Counted from the stretch's first letter, positions 25,417 to 35,527 are shown. The stretch is DNA of 64,000 nt from Microbacterium azadirachtae (GCF_000956505.1 NZ_JYIX01000036.1:186001-250000), one strand, 5' to 3'. Translations and numbers: made by a program. The notes: a model not told the origin generated them from the sequence alone.

Positions 25417-28400
25417 ATGACCTACCCGCGCACGTCCTCCGCCGGATCCTTCGGCCCCGCCGCCGACGCCCTTCGACAGGCACAGGGACCGATCTCCCCG
25501 AGCCCGCGCTTCCCCGAGATCGAACGCGACGTGCTCGCGTTCTGGGAGGCCGACGACACCTTCCGTGCCTCGATCGCGCAGCGCGAAGGCGCAGAGGAGT
25601 GGGTCTTCTACGACGGCCCTCCGTTCGCCAACGGCCTGCCGCACTACGGCCATCTCCTCACCGGGTACGCGAAGGACCTGTTCCCGCGCTTCCAGACCAT
25701 GCTCGGCAAGAGGGTGGACCGCGTGTTCGGGTGGGACACGCACGGCCTTCCCGCCGAGCTCGAGGCGATGAAGCAGCTCGGGATCACCGAGAAGGACGAG
25801 ATCGAGCAGATGGGGATCGACGTCTTCAACGCGAAGGCGCGCGAGTCCGTGCTCGCCTATACGCACGAGTGGCAGGACTACGTCACCCGGCAGGCCCGCT
25901 GGGTCGACTTCGAGCGCGGCTACAAGACCCTCGACCTCGGCTACATGGAGAGCGTGCTCTGGGCCTTCAAGACCCTGCACGACAAGGGCCTCGCCTACGA
26001 GGGCTACCGCGTGCTCCCGTACTGCTGGCGCGACGAGACGCCGCTCTCGGCGCACGAGCTGCGCATGGACGACGACGTCTACAAGGAGCGCCAGGATCCG
26101 TCCGTCACCGTGAGCTTCCCGCTCGCGGGGGAGAAGGCCGCCGCCCTGGGACTGGAGGGCGTGCGCGCACTGGCGTGGACCACGACCCCGTGGACCCTGC
26201 CGACCAACCTCGCGCTCGCCGTGGGGCCGGAGATCGTCTACGCCGTGCTGCCGGTGGGGCCGAACGGCGCGTCCGAGGGCGCGCAGGGCGACCGCTTCCT
26301 GCTCGCGCGGGATCTCCTCGGCGGCTACGCGAAGGACCTGGGCTACGAGAGCGCTGAGGACGCGCTCGCCGCGGTCTCCGCGACGGTGACCGGCGCCGAG
26401 CTCGGCGGGGTGACCTACGAGCGTCTCTTCGAGTACTACGCCGACACCGAGACCTGGGGCACGCAGAACGCCTGGCAGATCCTCGTCGACGACTACGTGA
26501 CCACGAGCGACGGCACGGGCATCGTGCACCAGGCGCCCGCCTACGGTGAGGACGACCAGCGCGTCGCCGGCGCGGCGGGGATCCCCACGATCCTGTCGCT
26601 CGACGAAGGCGGCCGCTTCCTGCCGAACGTCACCGACGTCGCCGGCGAGCTCTGGATGGACGCGAACACGCCGCTCGTGCGCCTGCTGCGCGCGAACGGC
26701 CGCCTGCTGCGCCTGCAGAGCTACCTGCACTCGTACCCGCACTGCTGGCGCTGCCGCAACCCCCTCATCTACAAGGCGGTTTCCAGCTGGTTCGTGCGGG
26801 TCACGGACTTCAAGGACGACATGCTCGCGAACAACGAGCAGATCACCTGGGTGCCGGAGAACGTCAAGCACGGCCAGTTCGGCAAGTGGCTCGAGGGTGC
26901 GCGCGACTGGTCGATCAGCCGCAACCGGTACTGGGGATCCCCGATCCCGATCTGGAAGAGCGACGACCCCGAATACCCGCGCGTGGACGCCTACGGATCC
27001 CTCGCCGACATGGAGCGGGACTTCGGCCGGCTGCCGCGCAACACCGAGGGCGAGGTGGATCTGCACCGCCCGTTCATCGACGAGCTCACCCGGCCGAACC
27101 CGGACGACCCCACCGGCAAGAGCACGATGCGCCGCATCGAGGACGTCTTCGACGTGTGGTTCGACTCCGGATCCATGCCGTTCGCGCAGGTGCACTACCC
27201 GTTCGAGAACCAGGAGTGGTTCGACTCGCACTCGCCGGCCGACTTCATCGTCGAGTACATCGGGCAGACCCGCGGCTGGTTCTACCTCATGCACGTGCTG
27301 TCGACCGCGCTCTTCGACCGTCCCGCGTTCACCGGAGTGAGCTGCCACGGCATCGTGCTCGGATCCGACGGCTACAAGATGTCGAAGTCGCTGCGCAACT
27401 ACCCGGACGTCTCCGAGGTGTTCGATCGCGACGGATCCGACGCGATGCGCTGGTTCCTGATGTCGAGCTCGGTGCTGCGCGGCGGCAACCTCTCGGTCAC
27501 CGAGGAAGGGATCCGCGCGGGCGTGCGCGAGTTCATCCTGCCGCTGTGGAACTCGTGGTACTTCTTCGCGACCTATGCGAACGCCGCGGGCGGCCCCGAC
27601 GGCGCCGGCTACCAGGCGCGCTGGCGCACGGACTCGACCGACGTGCTGGACCGGTACATCCTGGCCCGCACGGGAGACCTCGTCCGCGGCGTGCAGGAGG
27701 ACCTCGAGGGCCTCGACTCGACCACGGCCGCCTCGCGCCTTCGCGACTTCGCCGAGGTGCTCACGAACTGGTACATCCGCCGGTCGCGTGACCGGTTCTG
27801 GGTCGGCATCGACCCTTCGACCGGCTCAGGGACCGATTCGGGCACCGAGGCCTTCGACACGCTGTACACCGTGCTCGAGACGCTGACCCGCGTGGCGGCT
27901 CCCCTCGTGCCGCTCATCGGCGAGCGCGTGTGGCAGGGACTCACCGGCGGGCGCAGCGTGCACCTGACCGACTGGCCCGACGCCGAGCTGTTCCCGCACG
28001 CGGATGACGTGCGCGACGCGATGGACGCCGTGCGCGAGCTGTCCAGCGTCGGCAATGCGCTGCGCAAGAAGGAGAAGCTGCGCGTGCGGCTGCCCCTGGC
28101 GCGTTTCACCGTGGTCACCCCTCAGGCGGACGCCCTGGCGCCGTTCGAGGACATCCTCCGCGATGAGCTCAACGTCAAGGCGGTCGAGCTCGTCGCGCAG
28201 GGCGAGGCCACCGCGGCCGAATACGGCATCAGCCACCGCCTGAGCGTCAACGCCCGTGCCGCGGGCCCGCGCCTCGGCAAGGAGGTGCAGCGCGTCATCC
28301 GCGCCGCGAAGGACGGCTTCTGGACCGAGGAGGACGGGGTGGTGACGGCAGACGGCATCGCCCTGGAGCCGCACGAGTACGAGCTCGCCCTGGAGACCAC

Positions 28401-28821
28401 GGGCCGGCCGGAGGGCGAGGCGCTCGCCGTCGTCCCGACCGGCGGCTTCGTGCTGCTCGACACCGCCACCACGCCCGAGCTCGAGGCGGAGGGCCTGGCA
28501 CGCGACGTGATCCGCGCCGTGCAGGACACCCGCAAGAACGCCGGGTTCGACGTGAGCGACCGCATCCGCCTGCAGCTGCGCTTCGAGGACGCCGAGGACG
28601 CCGCGGCGGTCCGTGCGGCGTTCGCCGTCGCCGGCGTCGCCGAGGAGACGCTCGCCGTCGAGGCGGACGTCGTGGAGGCGGGTGTCGAGCTCGCCGCCGC
28701 CGAGTTCGTGGCGGACATCGACAACGGCACCTACGCCAACCGCGGCGGCTTCGCCGTCGCCGTGAGCCGGATCGGAGACGCATCGTGCGATGCGCTGAGC
28801 GAGCGGAGCGAGACGAAGTGA
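25417..28821 (+). CDS. ileS: Isoleucyl-tRNA synthetase
   Basis: A class I synthetase of 1134 residues. HIGH is HYGH in [16 protein letters not shown] is in YKMSKSLRN; the CP1 editing domain and a C-terminal anticodon-binding domain are present. It is somewhat longer than usual because two copies of a dispersed repeat are read in frame: near residues 18-26 (RQAQGPIS) and near 799-812 ([12 protein letters not shown]). The C-terminal dozen residues ([10 protein letters not shown]) also look added. ATG 25417 follows the T-box leader. The stop overlaps the folC GTG by 4 bases. Expression should respond to uncharged tRNA-Ile. Confidence 0.96.
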   Translation: MTYPRTSSAGSFGPAADALRQAQGPISPSPRFPEIERDVLAFWEADDTFRASIAQREGAEEWVFYDGPPFANGLPHYGHLLTGYAKDLFPRFQTMLGKRVDRVFGWDTHGLPAELEAMKQLGITEKDEIEQMGIDVFNAKARESVLAYTHEWQDYVTRQARWVDFERGYKTLDLGYMESVLWAFKTLHDKGLAYEGYRVLPYCWRDETPLSAHELRMDDDVYKERQDPSVTVSFPLAGEKAAALGLEGVRALAWTTTPWTLPTNLALAVGPEIVYAVLPVGPNGASEGAQGDRFLLARDLLGGYAKDLGYESAEDALAAVSATVTGAELGGVTYERLFEYYADTETWGTQNAWQILVDDYVTTSDGTGIVHQAPAYGEDDQRVAGAAGIPTILSLDEGGRFLPNVTDVAGELWMDANTPLVRLLRANGRLLRLQSYLHSYPHCWRCRNPLIYKAVSSWFVRVTDFKDDMLANNEQITWVPENVKHGQFGKWLEGARDWSISRNRYWGSPIPIWKSDDPEYPRVDAYGSLADMERDFGRLPRNTEGEVDLHRPFIDELTRPNPDDPTGKSTMRRIEDVFDVWFDSGSMPFAQVHYPFENQEWFDSHSPADFIVEYIGQTRGWFYLMHVLSTALFDRPAFTGVSCHGIVLGSDGYKMSKSLRNYPDVSEVFDRDGSDAMRWFLMSSSVLRGGNLSVTEEGIRAGVREFILPLWNSWYFFATYANAAGGPDGAGYQARWRTDSTDVLDRYILARTGDLVRGVQEDLEGLDSTTAASRLRDFAEVLTNWYIRRSRDRFWVGIDPSTGSGTDSGTEAFDTLYTVLETLTRVAAPLVPLIGERVWQGLTGGRSVHLTDWPDAELFPHADDVRDAMDAVRELSSVGNALRKKEKLRVRLPLARFTVVTPQADALAPFEDILRDELNVKAVELVAQGEATAAEYGISHRLSVNARAAGPRLGKEVQRVIRAAKDGFWTEEDGVVTADGIALEPHEYELALETTGRPEGEALAVVPTGGFVLLDTATTPELEAEGLARDVIRAVQDTRKNAGFDVSDRIRLQLRFEDAEDAAAVRAAFAVAGVAEETLAVEADVVEAGVELAAAEFVADIDNGTYANRGGFAVAVSRIGDASCDALSERSETK
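25469..25493 (+). repeat. Dispersed repeat unit inside the ileS coding region, copy 2
   Basis: A 25-base unit, CCCTTCGACAGGCACAGGG plus ACCGAT, read in frame as part of ALRQAQGP near the N-terminus of IleS. Confidence 0.75.
27813..27837 (+). repeat. Dispersed repeat unit inside the ileS coding region, copy 3
   Basis: Differs from copy 2 at two of 25 positions. It is read in frame as DPSTGSGTD, inserted just before the conserved [11 protein letters not shown] segment of the anticodon-binding domain. Confidence 0.75.
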
Positions 28822-30173
28822 CAGATGACCGGGAGCGCGCGGACGCGGTCTACTCCGCGCTCATGGAGCGCGCCGGGGAACGCTGGGTGCAGCCCCGCAA
28901 GGAGCGCACGGCGCGCCTGCTCGAGCTCATGGACGACCCGCAGAAGACCTACCGCGTCGTGCACCTCACCGGCACGAACGGCAAGACGTCGACCGCGCGC
29001 ATGATCGAGAGCCTGCTGCGCGCGCACGGACTGCGCACCGGCCTGTTCACGAGCCCGCACCTCGAGCGGTTCACGGAGCGGATCATGATCGACGGCGAGC
29101 CCATCGCCGACGCCGCCGTGGCCGACGCGTGGGAGGAGATCGAGCCCTTCGTGGGCATCGTGGACGCCGAGCTCGAAGCCGCGGGCGATGCGCCGCTGAC
29201 CTTCTTCGAGCTGCTCACCGTGCTCGCCTTCGTGGCCTGCGCGGACGCTCCGATCGACGTGCTCGTGCTCGAGGTCGGGATGGGCGGATCCTGGGACTCC
29301 ACGAACACGGCCGACGGGGACGTCGCGGTGTTCACGCCGATCGACCTCGATCACGCCGACCGCCTCGGCGACACGATCGCGAAGATCGCCGAGGTGAAGG
29401 CCGGGATCATCAAGGACGGCGCCGCCGTGGTCTCCTCGCGGCAGACGCCGGAGGCCGAGGCCGTGCTGCGCCGCGTCGCGACGGAGCGCGGTGCGAGCAT
29501 CGCGTTCGAAGGTCAGGACTTCGCCCTCGTCGAGCAGCGCCTCGCCGTCGGCGGTCAGCAGCTCACCGTGCGGGGGCTCGCGGGGCAGTACGCCGAGGAG
29601 TACCTGCCGATGTACGGCGAGCACCAGGGCTTCAACGCCGCTCTCGCGATCGCCGCCGTCGAATCGCTCATCGGGGGAGCGCAGCACGCGATCGTGGGTG
29701 ACGTGCTCGCGGAGGGCCTGACGGGCGCGACCTCGCCGGGCCGCCTGCAGCTGCTCGGCATCGCGCCGACCGTGATCGTCGACGCCGCGCACAACCCGCA
29801 TGGCGCGCGAGCCCTCGCGGCTGCGCTGAAGGACAGCTTCGACTTCGACGAGTGGGGCCTCGTGCTCGGCGTGCTCGGCGACAAGGACGCGACGGGCATC
29901 GTCGAGACGCTGCTGCCCTCCGTGGAGCACGTGTTCGCGACCGCTCCCGATTCCGACCGCGCGAGCGACCCCGATGCCCTCGCCGACCTGGTGGAGCGCG
30001 CCCGCGGTCGGGCCACCGTGCACCCGACCCTGACGGAGGCGGCGGACGCCGCGCGCGAATGGGCGGCCTCGGCCGACCGCCGCGCGGTGATCATCGCCGG
30101 ATCCGTCGTGCTGGCGGGCGAGGCGATCTCGCTCTCCGCCGCCGAGGACTGGAAGAGCGGATGGCGCGCGTGA
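28818..30173 (+). CDS. folC: Bifunctional folylpolyglutamate synthase / dihydrofolate synthase
   Basis: A 451-residue Mur-ligase-type enzyme that adds glutamate to dihydropteroate and to reduced folates. The P-loop is [14 protein letters not shown], the central ATPase domain carries [13 protein letters not shown] and the C-terminal domain begins at [11 protein letters not shown] 28818 overlaps the ileS stop. Downstream comes the DUF4233 membrane gene and then ndk, a gene order common in actinobacteria (valS/ileS-folC-DUF4233-ndk). Confidence 0.95.
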   Translation: MTDDRERADAVYSALMERAGERWVQPRKERTARLLELMDDPQKTYRVVHLTGTNGKTSTARMIESLLRAHGLRTGLFTSPHLERFTERIMIDGEPIADAAVADAWEEIEPFVGIVDAELEAAGDAPLTFFELLTVLAFVACADAPIDVLVLEVGMGGSWDSTNTADGDVAVFTPIDLDHADRLGDTIAKIAEVKAGIIKDGAAVVSSRQTPEAEAVLRRVATERGASIAFEGQDFALVEQRLAVGGQQLTVRGLAGQYAEEYLPMYGEHQGFNAALAIAAVESLIGGAQHAIVGDVLAEGLTGATSPGRLQLLGIAPTVIVDAAHNPHGARALAAALKDSFDFDEWGLVLGVLGDKDATGIVETLLPSVEHVFATAPDSDRASDPDALADLVERARGRATVHPTLTEAADAAREWAASADRRAVIIAGSVVLAGEAISLSAAEDWKSGWRA

Positions 30174-30646
30174 CCGACGAGACCGCATCCGGATCCGCCA
30201 CCGCGAAGCCGCGCCGGGCCCGCCCGCCGCGCGGCCTCGCCCAGAAGCTCGGATCGATCATCCTCGCGTTCGAGGCGATCGTCGTGGGCCTCGCGGGGCT
30301 GACCGTCTTCGGTTTGAAGGCACTCGGCCCGGGCATCGAGCCGTGGTGGGGCATCGTGGGCGGCGCCGTCGTCGGCGTCGCGATGCTCGTCGCGGCAGGG
30401 CTGATGGGCAGCAGAGCCGGAATCGTGATGGGATGGATCCTGCAGGTCATCGTCCTGCTGTCCGCCATCCTGGTGCCCGCGATCCTGCTGGTCGCGATCG
30501 TCTTCGGCGGCATGTGGGCCTACGCGATGATCGTGGGCGGACGCGCAGACCGCGCCGCCCGCTCGGCCGGCGCTTCGCTGCCGTCCGCGGCCCCCGCCGC
30601 CCCCGACTCCTCCACCGACACCCCTGGAAACGACCACAGAGAGTGA
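30161..30646 (+). CDS. DUF4233 membrane protein
   Basis: A 161-residue integral membrane protein between folC and ndk, the usual place of DUF4233 proteins. After a basic, soluble N-terminus of about 30 residues there are three to four membrane segments (about 31-55, 62-82, 88-122) and a Ser/Pro-rich tail. ATG 30161 follows GGAAGAG and overlaps the folC end by 13 bases; GTG 30170, in a GTGA overlap, is an equally plausible start. Function unknown. Confidence 0.85.
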   Translation: MARVTDETASGSATAKPRRARPPRGLAQKLGSIILAFEAIVVGLAGLTVFGLKALGPGIEPWWGIVGGAVVGVAMLVAAGLMGSRAGIVMGWILQVIVLLSAILVPAILLVAIVFGGMWAYAMIVGGRADRAARSAGASLPSAAPAAPDSSTDTPGNDHRE

Positions 30647-30651
30647 CTGAC

Positions 30652-31068
30652 ATGCCCACCGAAGAGACCCTCGTCCTGGTCAAGCCCGACGGCGTCGCGC
30701 GCGGCCTGACCGGCGCGATCCTGGCCCGCATCGAGGCCAAGGGATACGCCCTCGTCGACATCCGCCTCGTCGACCCCGACCGCGACCTCCTCGCCGCGCA
30801 CTACGCCGAGCACGAGGGCAAGCCGTTCTACGAGCCGCTGCTCGAGTTCATGCTCTCTGGCCCGTCCGTGGCGATCCGCCTGGCAGGCAATCGCGTCATC
30901 GAGGGCTTCCGCTCGCTGGCCGGCACGACGGACCCGACCACCGCTGCCCCCGGCACGATCCGGGGCGACTTCGGCCGCGACTGGGGCCTGAAGGTGCAGC
31001 AGAACCTGGTGCACGGCTCCGACTCGCCCGAGTCCGCCGCGCGCGAGCTCGGCATCTGGTTCGGCTGA
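30652..31068 (+). CDS. ndk: Nucleoside diphosphate kinase
   Basis: A 138-residue enzyme that transfers the terminal phosphate between nucleoside triphosphates and diphosphates. The N-terminal TLVLVKPDGVARGL, the NVIEGF-like NRVIEGF segment and the phosphorylated His121 in LVHGSDS are all present. Length matches the family. It is the last gene of the ileS-folC run and is followed by a perfect hairpin. Confidence 0.96.
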   Translation: MPTEETLVLVKPDGVARGLTGAILARIEAKGYALVDIRLVDPDRDLLAAHYAEHEGKPFYEPLLEFMLSGPSVAIRLAGNRVIEGFRSLAGTTDPTTAAPGTIRGDFGRDWGLKVQQNLVHGSDSPESAARELGIWFG

Positions 31069-31077
31069 GCCGCCGAC

Positions 31078-31126
31078 ACGCAGAACGCCCCCATCCGGCC
31101 TCGGCCGCGATGGGGGCGTTCTGCGT
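31078..31126. terminator. Bidirectional terminator between ndk and the VKOR gene
   Basis: An 18-bp perfect stem, ACGCAGAACGCCCCCATC (31078-31095) pairing with 31109-31126, around a 13-nt loop. It serves both the ndk transcript (+) and the convergent VKOR transcript (-). Confidence 0.85.
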
Positions 31127-31135
31127 CGACGGGGT

Positions 31136-31747
31136 TCAGCGGAACAGGCGGACGACCTCGCCGACCAGGTCCACGCCGGCGGACTGCGCCAGCAGGATGA
31201 CGATCACGAACGCGACGATCGAGGCGAGCGGGACCCAGATGCCGAGCCGCTTCGCGCGCTCCTGCGCGCTGCGGCTGATCGGGAAGGTCCCATTCGCGAA
31301 CAGCTGGAGCACCGTCGCCAGGAACGTCGGGATCACCACGATGTAGGTCAGCCCGCACCACGGGCACAGGGTGTGCAGGGCGAAGAAGCTCTGTCCGATC
31401 AGCCAGCAGATGAACACGAACGCGCCGGTGATGCCGAGGCTGAAGAGCCCCCAGAACCAGCGCGGGAAGCGGGCGCCCGCGAGGATCGCGACCCCGACCA
31501 CGAGCGGGGCCATCCATCCGGTGAGGCCGATGAGGGGGTTCGGGAAGCCGAACACGGAGCCCTGCCACGAATCGAGGTTCGCGCCGCACTGCACGAAGGC
31601 ACTGATATCGCACCCCAGGGCGGCCTTGGGATTGGCTGCGGTGGCGAACTTGTCGAGGGTGAGCTGGAAGGCGGCCCACCACCCCACGACGCTCGCGATG
31701 ATGAGCCAGATGGCGTAGCCGACGGGACGGGTGCGCTGTGCGGACAT
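31136..31747 (-). CDS. Vitamin K epoxide reductase-family membrane protein
   Basis: A 203-residue, multi-pass membrane protein of the bacterial VKOR family, which reoxidises a DsbA-like thioredoxin-fold partner and passes electrons to quinone. Four family cysteines are visible: Cys46 and Cys54 (GCDISAFVQC) and the active-site CPWC at 128-131. There are five predicted membrane segments and no fused thioredoxin domain. ATG 31747 is chosen over 31786 because CATAAT (31759-31754) and six bases precede it, a leaderless promoter. No DsbA-like gene is in the window. Confidence 0.88.
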   Translation of the reverse strand: MSAQRTRPVGYAIWLIIASVVGWWAAFQLTLDKFATAANPKAALGCDISAFVQCGANLDSWQGSVFGFPNPLIGLTGWMAPLVVGVAILAGARFPRWFWGLFSLGITGAFVFICWLIGQSFFALHTLCPWCGLTYIVVIPTFLATVLQLFANGTFPISRSAQERAKRLGIWVPLASIVAFVIVILLAQSAGVDLVGEVVRLFR

Positions 31748-31973
31748 GCCGCGATTATGGCAGTCGCGCTTCTGTGCGACGTGCATGCGGGCGGTCCGGT
31801 TCGCGTCGAGTCGGGCATCTTGCCCTGATGGTGCGATAATGGACGGGTCGAACCACCATGATGGCGGTCGACGGATACAGACTTCGGGGGCCCCGGCCCC
31901 CAGCGATCAGAGCACATGCCGATCGCAGACCGATTGAGTTCGCGGCGCCGAGTGCGCCGCACGAGAGAATTCA

Positions 31974-31992
31974 CGACGGCCGGGCCGTCGTG
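31974..31992. promoter_or_regulatory. Perfect palindrome just before the RNase E/G start
   Basis: ACGACGGCC-G-GGCCGTCGT is a 19-bp palindrome ending 17 nt before the ATG. As RNA it would form a tight hairpin close to the ribosome-binding region. The 223-nt gap 31787-32009 also contains a GATAAT -10-like element at 31835-31840. Confidence 0.5.
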
Positions 31993-32009
31993 CAGGGAGT
32001 ACGCCAGAG

Positions 32010-34460
32010 ATGGCCGACGAGAACAATGACAACGCCCCCACCCTCGATCTCGACGCGCTGCAGGCGCCGGTAGCTTCCGAGCCCGCAGAGCCGGCGCCCG
32101 CGCCGACGGACGAGGACTCCGCTCCCGCCGAGGTCGTGGACGCCGATGCACCCGCCGACGCCGAGAGCGTCGCGGAGCCCGAGGCTGAGACCGAGCCCGC
32201 GCTCGAGGTCGAGCCTGCTCCTGAGGCGGAGGCCCAGCCTGCCGCCGAGGCGGAGTCGGCCGCTGACGCGGAGCCCGAGGCTGCGACGGCCGTCGCCCCC
32301 GAGGCCGCGATCGAGACGACCGCTGAGGCCGAGCCTGCTGCCGCAGAGCCCGAGGTCGCCCCGGCGGCCGAGCCCGAGCCCGCCCCCCAGGCGGAGCCGG
32401 AGGCCGCGACCGCCGTGAGCCTCGGTCTGCTGCCGGAGATCTTCGTCTCGCGCGTCTCGACGCAGCTGCACTTCCACGCTCCCGCGTTCGTGCCGTTCCC
32501 GGTCCGCACGCGCGACAGCGGTCAGGACGGCGAGGACAACCGTCGCACCCGCGGGCGTGGCGGCGACAGCGAGCAGCCGCGTCAGCGCCAGCGCGTCGTC
32601 GAGTACATCACCGAGCCGAAGGCGATCAAGGGATCCACCCGGCTCGAGGCCAAGAAGCAGCGCCGCCGCGACGGCCGTGACGCCGGCCGACGTCGCCCCG
32701 TGGTCACCGAGGCCGAGTTCCTCGCCCGCCGCGAGGCGGTCGACCGCGAGATGATCGTGCGATCCAAGAACGGCCGCACCCAGATCGCCGTTCTCGAGGA
32801 CAACGTGCTCGTCGAGCACTACGTCGCCCGCAACCAGGACGCCTCGCTGATCGGCAACGTGTACCTGGGACGCGTGCAGAACGTCCTGCCCAGCATGGAG
32901 GCGGCGTTCGTCGACATCGGCCGCGGCCGCAACGCCGTGCTGTACTCCGGCGAGGTGGACTGGGACGGCGTCGAGACCGGCAACCAGCCGCGTCGCATCG
33001 AGCTCGCCCTCAAGGCGGGCGACCGGGTGCTCGTGCAGGTCACGAAGGATCCGGTGGGCCACAAGGGCGCCCGCCTCACCAGCCAGATCTCGCTGCCCGG
33101 CCGCTACCTCGTGTACGTGCCCAACGGATCCATGAACGGCATCTCCCGCAAGCTGCCCGACACCGAGCGCGCGCGCCTCAAGCGCATCCTCAAGGAGGTG
33201 CTCCCCGAGTCCAGCGGCGTGATCGTGCGCACCGCGGCCGAGGGTGCGACCGAGGAGCAGCTGACCAACGACGTGCAGCGCCTCACCGCGCAGTGGAGCT
33301 ACATCCAGAAGCAGGTCGAGAGTCAGCAGGCGCCCGCGCTGCTGCACGCCGAGCCCGACCTGCTCGTCAAGATCGTGCGCGACGTCTTCAACGAGGACTT
33401 CACCCGGATGCGGATCCAGGGCGCCGACGCCGGTCACACGATCCGCACCTACCTCGAGGGTGTCGCCCCCGACCTGCTGGACCGGGTCGAGGCGTACGAG
33501 GACGTCCGCGATCCGTTCGACGTGTTCCGCGTGACCGAGCAGATCGAGAAGGCGCTGGACCGCAAGGTCTGGCTGCCCTCGGGCGGATCGCTCGTGATCG
33601 ACCGCACCGAGGCGATGACCGTGGTCGACGTCAACACCGGCAAGTTCGTCGGCTCGGGGGGAAACCTCGAGGAGACCGTCACCAAGAACAACCTCGAGGC
33701 CGCGGAGGAGATCGTCCGCCAGCTGCGTCTGCGCGACATCGGCGGCATCATCGTCGTCGACTTCATCGACATGGTGCTCGAGTCCAACCGCGATCTCGTG
33801 CTGCGCCGTCTCGTCGAGTGCCTGAGCCGTGACCGCACCAAGCACCAGGTCGCCGAGGTCACCTCGCTCGGCCTCGTGCAGATGACCCGCAAGAAGCTCG
33901 GTCTGGGCCTGCTGGAGACCTTCAGCGAGCCCTGCGAGGTGTGCGCGGGCCGCGGTGTGATCGTGCACCACGACCCCGTCGTGAAGCACCGTGCCGCCGC
34001 GCCTCAGCAGAGCTCCAACCGTCGTCAGCGCGGTGGGAACGGCTCCGCGAACGCCGGCGCCCCTGCTCCGGCACCGGCTGCGGCGCCGGCGAACGGCGGT
34101 ACGCACGTCATTCCGGAGGGCGCCAAGTCCGCCCTCGCCCAGATCGCCGCGTCCAGCCGTGCCGCGGGGGAGACGCCGGCGGCAGCCGGTGAGACTCCGG
34201 TCGAGCCCGCCGCGGAGGCTCCGTCCGAGCGTGCGGGGCAGGAGCGTGCCAAGAAGCCGCGCAAGAAGCGCGGCTCCGACCGCGGCAAGGCGCCCAAGAC
34301 GGAGGCGGAGCAGCTGCTCGACTCCGTGCTGGACGCGCTTCCCGAGCCGAAGGCGCCCGGACAGGGCCGCAACCGTCGCCGGGTGACCACCGCCGCGCTG
34401 TCCGCGGGCACCGCGATCGTGCACACGACCGAGGCCGCGCCGCAGGCGGACCAGGGCTGA
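32010..34460 (+). CDS. rne: Ribonuclease E/G family protein
   Basis: An 816-residue endoribonuclease for mRNA decay and rRNA processing. Residues 1-130 are an acidic Ala/Glu/Pro-rich region of low complexity; the S1 domain follows (NVYLGRVQNVLPSMEAAFVDIG), then the DNase I-like catalytic domain with the metal-binding aspartates in IDRTEAMTVVDVNTGKFVG and the Zn-link cysteines in CEVCAGRG. The C-terminal 170 residues are basic and disordered. Actinobacterial RNase E has this arrangement, with disordered regions on both sides of the catalytic core. ATG 32010 is used; no strong ribosome-binding site precedes it. Confidence 0.94.
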   Translation: MADENNDNAPTLDLDALQAPVASEPAEPAPAPTDEDSAPAEVVDADAPADAESVAEPEAETEPALEVEPAPEAEAQPAAEAESAADAEPEAATAVAPEAAIETTAEAEPAAAEPEVAPAAEPEPAPQAEPEAATAVSLGLLPEIFVSRVSTQLHFHAPAFVPFPVRTRDSGQDGEDNRRTRGRGGDSEQPRQRQRVVEYITEPKAIKGSTRLEAKKQRRRDGRDAGRRRPVVTEAEFLARREAVDREMIVRSKNGRTQIAVLEDNVLVEHYVARNQDASLIGNVYLGRVQNVLPSMEAAFVDIGRGRNAVLYSGEVDWDGVETGNQPRRIELALKAGDRVLVQVTKDPVGHKGARLTSQISLPGRYLVYVPNGSMNGISRKLPDTERARLKRILKEVLPESSGVIVRTAAEGATEEQLTNDVQRLTAQWSYIQKQVESQQAPALLHAEPDLLVKIVRDVFNEDFTRMRIQGADAGHTIRTYLEGVAPDLLDRVEAYEDVRDPFDVFRVTEQIEKALDRKVWLPSGGSLVIDRTEAMTVVDVNTGKFVGSGGNLEETVTKNNLEAAEEIVRQLRLRDIGGIIVVDFIDMVLESNRDLVLRRLVECLSRDRTKHQVAEVTSLGLVQMTRKKLGLGLLETFSEPCEVCAGRGVIVHHDPVVKHRAAAPQQSSNRRQRGGNGSANAGAPAPAPAAAPANGGTHVIPEGAKSALAQIAASSRAAGETPAAAGETPVEPAAEAPSERAGQERAKKPRKKRGSDRGKAPKTEAEQLLDSVLDALPEPKAPGQGRNRRRVTTAALSAGTAIVHTTEAAPQADQG

Positions 34461-34480
34461 CAGCCCCGCAGGACCACGTC

Positions 34481-34514
34481 AGGAGGGCTCGGCGCTACGG
34501 CGCCGGGTCCTCCT
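34481..34514. terminator. Hairpin between convergent rne and TMEM175-like genes
   Basis: AGGAGGGCTCGGCGC (34481-34495) pairs with 34500-34514 at 13 of 15 positions. It overlaps the stop of the minus-strand gene. Confidence 0.55.
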
Positions 34515-35118
34515 CGCCGTTCCCCGCCGGGACCGCGCCGTGGTGCGCGCGCAGGTAGCGCTCGACGCGCCGGTCCGGTGCGAGCCAGATCACGGCCACG
34601 ATCACGAACGGCACCAGGCCCAGCCACGGCACCACGAACGACAGCGCAAGGCCCGAGAGGTACAGCACGACGGACGCGATCCCCTTCACGTCGCGCCCGA
34701 ACGCCTCGCGGAACCTCTCGCCGCCGGGCTGCCGCGCGATGGTCCGCTGCAGGATCGTGTAGGCGAGGGCGGCACCCAGCAGATTCAGTCCGTAGACGAT
34801 CGTCGGCACCTGGGCGACGCGGGTCTCGGTCAGCCACGCGGTGGTGAACGGGTAGAGCGAGAGCCAGAGCAGCAGGTGCAGGTTGGCCCAGAGCACCGTG
34901 CCGTTCACGGCGGGGCGCAGCTGGAACAGGTGGTGGTGGTTGCTCCAGTAGATCCCGACGTACACGAAGCTGAGCAGATAGGTGAGCAGCCCCAGTCCCG
35001 AGGTGTGCACGAGGTCGGTCCAGGTCGACCCCTTCGGCACGGCGAGTCCGAGCACCATCACCGTGATGATGATCGCGAGGACGCCGTCGCTGAACGCCTC
35101 CAGCCTGCTCGAGGTCAT
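34495..35118 (-). CDS. TMEM175-family membrane protein (DUF1211, putative K+ channel)
   Basis: A 207-residue protein with six membrane segments. The N-terminal RLEAFSDGVLAIIITVMVLG contains the FSD motif and the pore-lining isoleucines that mark the TMEM175 family of potassium channels; a single-repeat bacterial version should work as a tetramer. The internal YSxHHHLF-like SNHHHLF segment is also family-typical. Its start overlaps the DUF4031 stop by 4 bases, so the pair is co-translated. Transport of K+ is known for family members, not shown here. Confidence 0.88.
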   Translation of the reverse strand: MTSSRLEAFSDGVLAIIITVMVLGLAVPKGSTWTDLVHTSGLGLLTYLLSFVYVGIYWSNHHHLFQLRPAVNGTVLWANLHLLLWLSLYPFTTAWLTETRVAQVPTIVYGLNLLGAALAYTILQRTIARQPGGERFREAFGRDVKGIASVVLYLSGLALSFVVPWLGLVPFVIVAVIWLAPDRRVERYLRAHHGAVPAGNGEEDPAP

Positions 35119-35414
35119 CGCGGGAGCCTCGTGTCGTGGTCGTGCCCTTCGGTGCGGTCACGGGCCGGGACGCGGAGGCCTGATGCGATCAGCCGGCGGG
35201 TGAGCTCCTTGCCGCCCACGTGCTCGGCGCCGCCCGCGACGAGCCGGTCCAGCGCGTCGGCGGGGACGTCGTAGTGGTCCAGGTCGAACGCCCGGCGGGG
35301 GATGTCGTGGCGTGCGGCGAAGGCATGCAGCTCGGCGACGCTGGCGTCGCTCACGAGGTGCGCCCAGAGGCGGCCGTGCGCGGGCCAGATCGCGTCGTCC
35401 ACGAGGATCGCCAT
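35115..35414 (-). CDS. DUF4031 protein
   Basis: A 99-residue protein starting [20 protein letters not shown], which matches the small DUF4031 family, with conserved DDAxWP, HLVSD and FDLDHYDVP segments. Function unknown; several conserved Asp and His residues suggest metal or nucleotide binding. It appears leaderless: TAGGAT (35426-35421), six bases, ATG. It heads a two-gene transcript with the TMEM175-like channel and is divergent from rplU. Confidence 0.85.
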   Translation of the reverse strand: MAILVDDAIWPAHGRLWAHLVSDASVAELHAFAARHDIPRRAFDLDHYDVPADALDRLVAGGAEHVGGKELTRRLIASGLRVPARDRTEGHDHDTRLPR

Positions 35415-35498
35415 TCCGCGATCCTAGACGCGGGGAGAGGCGTGGAGGCCGATCCGCCCCGCGATCGGATCCGGGATCCCGACACGGCGGCGCTCGCT

Positions 35499-35527
35499 TT
35501 GCGAGGGGACGCCGCATCCGGTAAAGT
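35499..35527 (+). promoter_or_regulatory. Promoter of rplU-rpmA
   Basis: TTGCGA (35499-35504), a 17-bp spacer and TAAAGT (35522-35527) form the best sigma-70-type promoter in the window. It gives a leader of about 150 nt before rplU. Confidence 0.7.

Noticed and set aside
25102..27348. A 748-residue open frame antisense to ileS
   Set aside because: It is a GC-rich shadow of the ileS frame: low-complexity Arg/Val/Leu/His composition, no ribosome-binding site, no recognisable domain.
31971..34424. An 817-residue open frame antisense to the RNase E/G gene
   Set aside because: Third-position bias makes the antisense frame open. The composition is repetitive (runs of GLRLGGRLGL type) and the sense frame is unmistakable.
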